Positions 62,928-64,000 of a stretch of 64,000 bases of DNA are shown in pieces. Made by a program: the position numbers and the translations under genes. The number at the start of each line of letters is the position of its first letter. The stretch's first letter is position 1. Under the pieces are notes generated by a model that was given only the letters and a program-made list of their open reading frames with translations, was not told the DNA's origin and searched no databases. Source of the stretch: Streptomyces venezuelae (GTDB taxonomy: Bacteria > Actinomycetota > Actinomycetes > Streptomycetales > Streptomycetaceae); assembly GCF_008642295.1 (NCBI RefSeq), contig NZ_CP029190.1, positions 3,401,001-3,465,000 on the forward strand. Reading direction: 5' to 3'.

Positions 62928-63218
62928 TCAGACGGCGATCGCGACGTCCGTCACGCCGCCGGCTTCGGCGACGTGCACGGCGCGGTCCGCCTGGCCGCCG
63001 GGCACCAGCGCCCGCAGCGTCCAGCTGCCGGTGGCGGCGTAGAAACGGAACTGGCCGGTGGCCGAGGTCGGGACCTCGGCGGTGAACTCACCGGTCGAGT
63101 CCAGCAGCCGGACGTAGCCGGTGACGGGCTCGCCGTTCTGGGTCACCTGGCCCTGGATGGCCGTCTCGCCCGGCTTGAGGGTCGAGAGGTCGGGCCCGCC
63201 GATCTGTGCTCCACACAT
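62928..63218 (-). CDS. DUF1416 protein paired with thiosulfate sulfurtransferase
   Basis: 96 residues starting MCGAQIGGPDLSTLKPGETAIQGQV, the DUF1416 signature with an N-terminal MCGA motif whose Cys is near-invariant. The rest is an Ig-like beta sandwich (YVRLLDSTGEFTAEVPTSATGQFRFYAATGSWTLRAL). In actinobacteria it follows the rhodanese gene, as here, and probably helps in sulfur transfer; direct evidence is lacking. Confidence 0.92.
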   Translation of the reverse strand: MCGAQIGGPDLSTLKPGETAIQGQVTQNGEPVTGYVRLLDSTGEFTAEVPTSATGQFRFYAATGSWTLRALVPGGQADRAVHVAEAGGVTDVAIAV

Positions 63219-63257
63219 GTTCTCTGTCCTGTCCTAGAGAGGTCGCTTGCCCGGGAA

Positions 63258-64000
63258 CTACTTGTTGGCGCCGAGCTCGATCGGCACGCCGACCAGGGAG
63301 CCGTACTCGGTCCAGGAACCGTCGTAGTTCTTGACGTTTTCCTGGCCCAGCAGCTCGTGCAGCACGAACCAGGTCAGCGCGGAGCGCTCACCGATGCGGC
63401 AGTAGGCGATGGTGTCCTTCGCCAGGTCGACCTGCTCCTGCTCGTAGAGGGCCTTGAGCTCGTCGTCCGACTTGAAGGTGCCGTCGTCGTTGGCGTTCTT
63501 CGACCACGGGATGTTGCGGGCGCTCGGCACGTGGCCGGGACGCTGCGACTGCTCCTGCGGGAGGTGGGCCGGGGCGAGCAGCTTGCCGGAGAACTCGTCG
63601 GGCGAGCGGACGTCGACCAGGTTCTGGTTGTCGATCGCGGCCACGACGTCGTCGCGGAAGGCGCGGATCGAGGTGTCCTGGGCCTGGGCCTTGTATTCGG
63701 TGGCCGGGCGCTTGGGGACCTCGGTGCCGTCGACCAGGTCGCGGGAGTCGAGCTCCCACTTCTTGCGACCGCCGTCGAGGAGCTTGACGTCCTGGTGGCC
63801 GTAGAGCTTGAAGTACCAGTAGGCGTAGGACGCGAACCAGTTGTTGTTGCCGCCGTAGAGAACGACGGTGTCGTCGTTGGCGATGCCCTTGGCGGAGAGG
63901 AGCTTCTCGAAGCCCTCCTGGTCCACGAAGTCGCGGCGGACCGGGTCCTGGAGGTCCTGCTTCCAGTCGATCCGGACGGCGTTGCGGATGTGGTTCTTGT
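63258..64000 (-). CDS. thiosulfate sulfurtransferase (two-domain rhodanese), 5' part beyond window
   Basis: The frame runs out of the window at 64000, so about 247 C-terminal residues are seen. RHOD domain 1 ends with DTVVLYGGNNNWFASYAYWYFKLYGHQDVKLLDGGRKKW. Domain 2 includes VDVRSPDEFSGKLLAPAHLPQEQSQRPGHVPSARNIPWSKN and the active-site loop YCRIGERSALTWF with persulfide-forming Cys. It transfers sulfane sulfur from thiosulfate to cyanide or thiol acceptors. It is followed by DUF1416, as in the SseA/CysA-type locus of mycobacteria. Confidence 0.94.
   Translation of the reverse strand, partial: KNHIRNAVRIDWKQDLQDPVRRDFVDQEGFEKLLSAKGIANDDTVVLYGGNNNWFASYAYWYFKLYGHQDVKLLDGGRKKWELDSRDLVDGTEVPKRPATEYKAQAQDTSIRAFRDDVVAAIDNQNLVDVRSPDEFSGKLLAPAHLPQEQSQRPGHVPSARNIPWSKNANDDGTFKSDDELKALYEQEQVDLAKDTIAYCRIGERSALTWFVLHELLGQENVKNYDGSWTEYGSLVGVPIELGANK

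Overview
The window is chromosomal DNA from a Streptomyces-type actinomycete. GC is very high, codon third positions are almost all G or C, GTG and TTG starts are common, and the gene set (mshA for mycothiol, nur, cdgB, rsiG, msiK, carD, a gamma-butyrolactone cassette) is typical of that genus. Gene order from the PfkB kinase to the rhodanese broadly matches, from memory and in the opposite numbering direction, the S. coelicolor segment around SCO4285 to SCO4164. I treat it as core chromosome carrying a few inserted elements.

Layout. 0-7 kb: the 3' part of a PfkB sugar kinase, a secreted SH3 protein, a CBM35-like membrane protein, the diguanylate cyclase CdgB, a flavin reductase whose stop codon is the target of an IS5-family element, the ribosome-rescue factor ArfB and TerD. 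7-13 kb: an M1 peptidase, then HbpS and the SenS/SenR two-component pair, separated by 1.2 kb of non-coding DNA packed with C(GNA)G mini-hairpins. 13-21 kb: a pentapeptide protein, an APH-type kinase, a DsbA-like lipoprotein, an amine oxidase, a gamma-butyrolactone receptor/synthase cassette, a multicopper oxidase and tRNA-Thr(TGU). 21-33 kb: a lone TnpB, MsiK with a DasR-like site, a GT-C-like membrane protein, a nucleotidyltransferase, DoxX, RlmB, CysS, IspF, IspD and CarD. 34-38 kb: an LpqE-like lipoprotein, a 75-bp copy of the phoP 3' end, PhoP/PhoR, PhoU and a small Cys-rich peptide missed by length cut-offs. 38-45 kb: GNAT, membrane proteins, phosphoglycerate mutase, an MFS transporter, a YbjN protein and MshA. 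45.1-48.1 kb: two identical IS110-family copies facing each other around a 118-bp palindromic repeat. 48-57 kb: a methyltransferase, an NlpC/P60 hydrolase behind twin palindromes, a SpoIIE phosphatase, DUF2516, an HbhA-like protein, an XRE regulator with a perfect operator, a PrmC-like methyltransferase, an ECF sigma factor, an Eis-like acetyltransferase and RsiG. 57-64 kb: DTD, YgfZ, Nur, nitrobindin, a 33-residue membrane peptide, a tandem trio of related membrane proteins, DUF3099, DUF1416 and the 3' part of a rhodanese.

How genes work together. Several units are regulatory. CdgB makes c-di-GMP, and RsiG is its effector in sporulation control (it sequesters sigma WhiG); both lie in this window. 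HbpS-SenS-SenR is a heme/redox sensing unit. PhoR-PhoP-PhoU is the phosphate unit. The ScbR-like/AfsA-like pair is a self-contained autoregulator cassette not tied to an obvious antibiotic cluster here. The most unusual structures are the mini-hairpin array, the IS110 pair in a palindromic target, the phoP tail duplication and two very small genes. Function calls rest on motifs read by eye; no database search was run.
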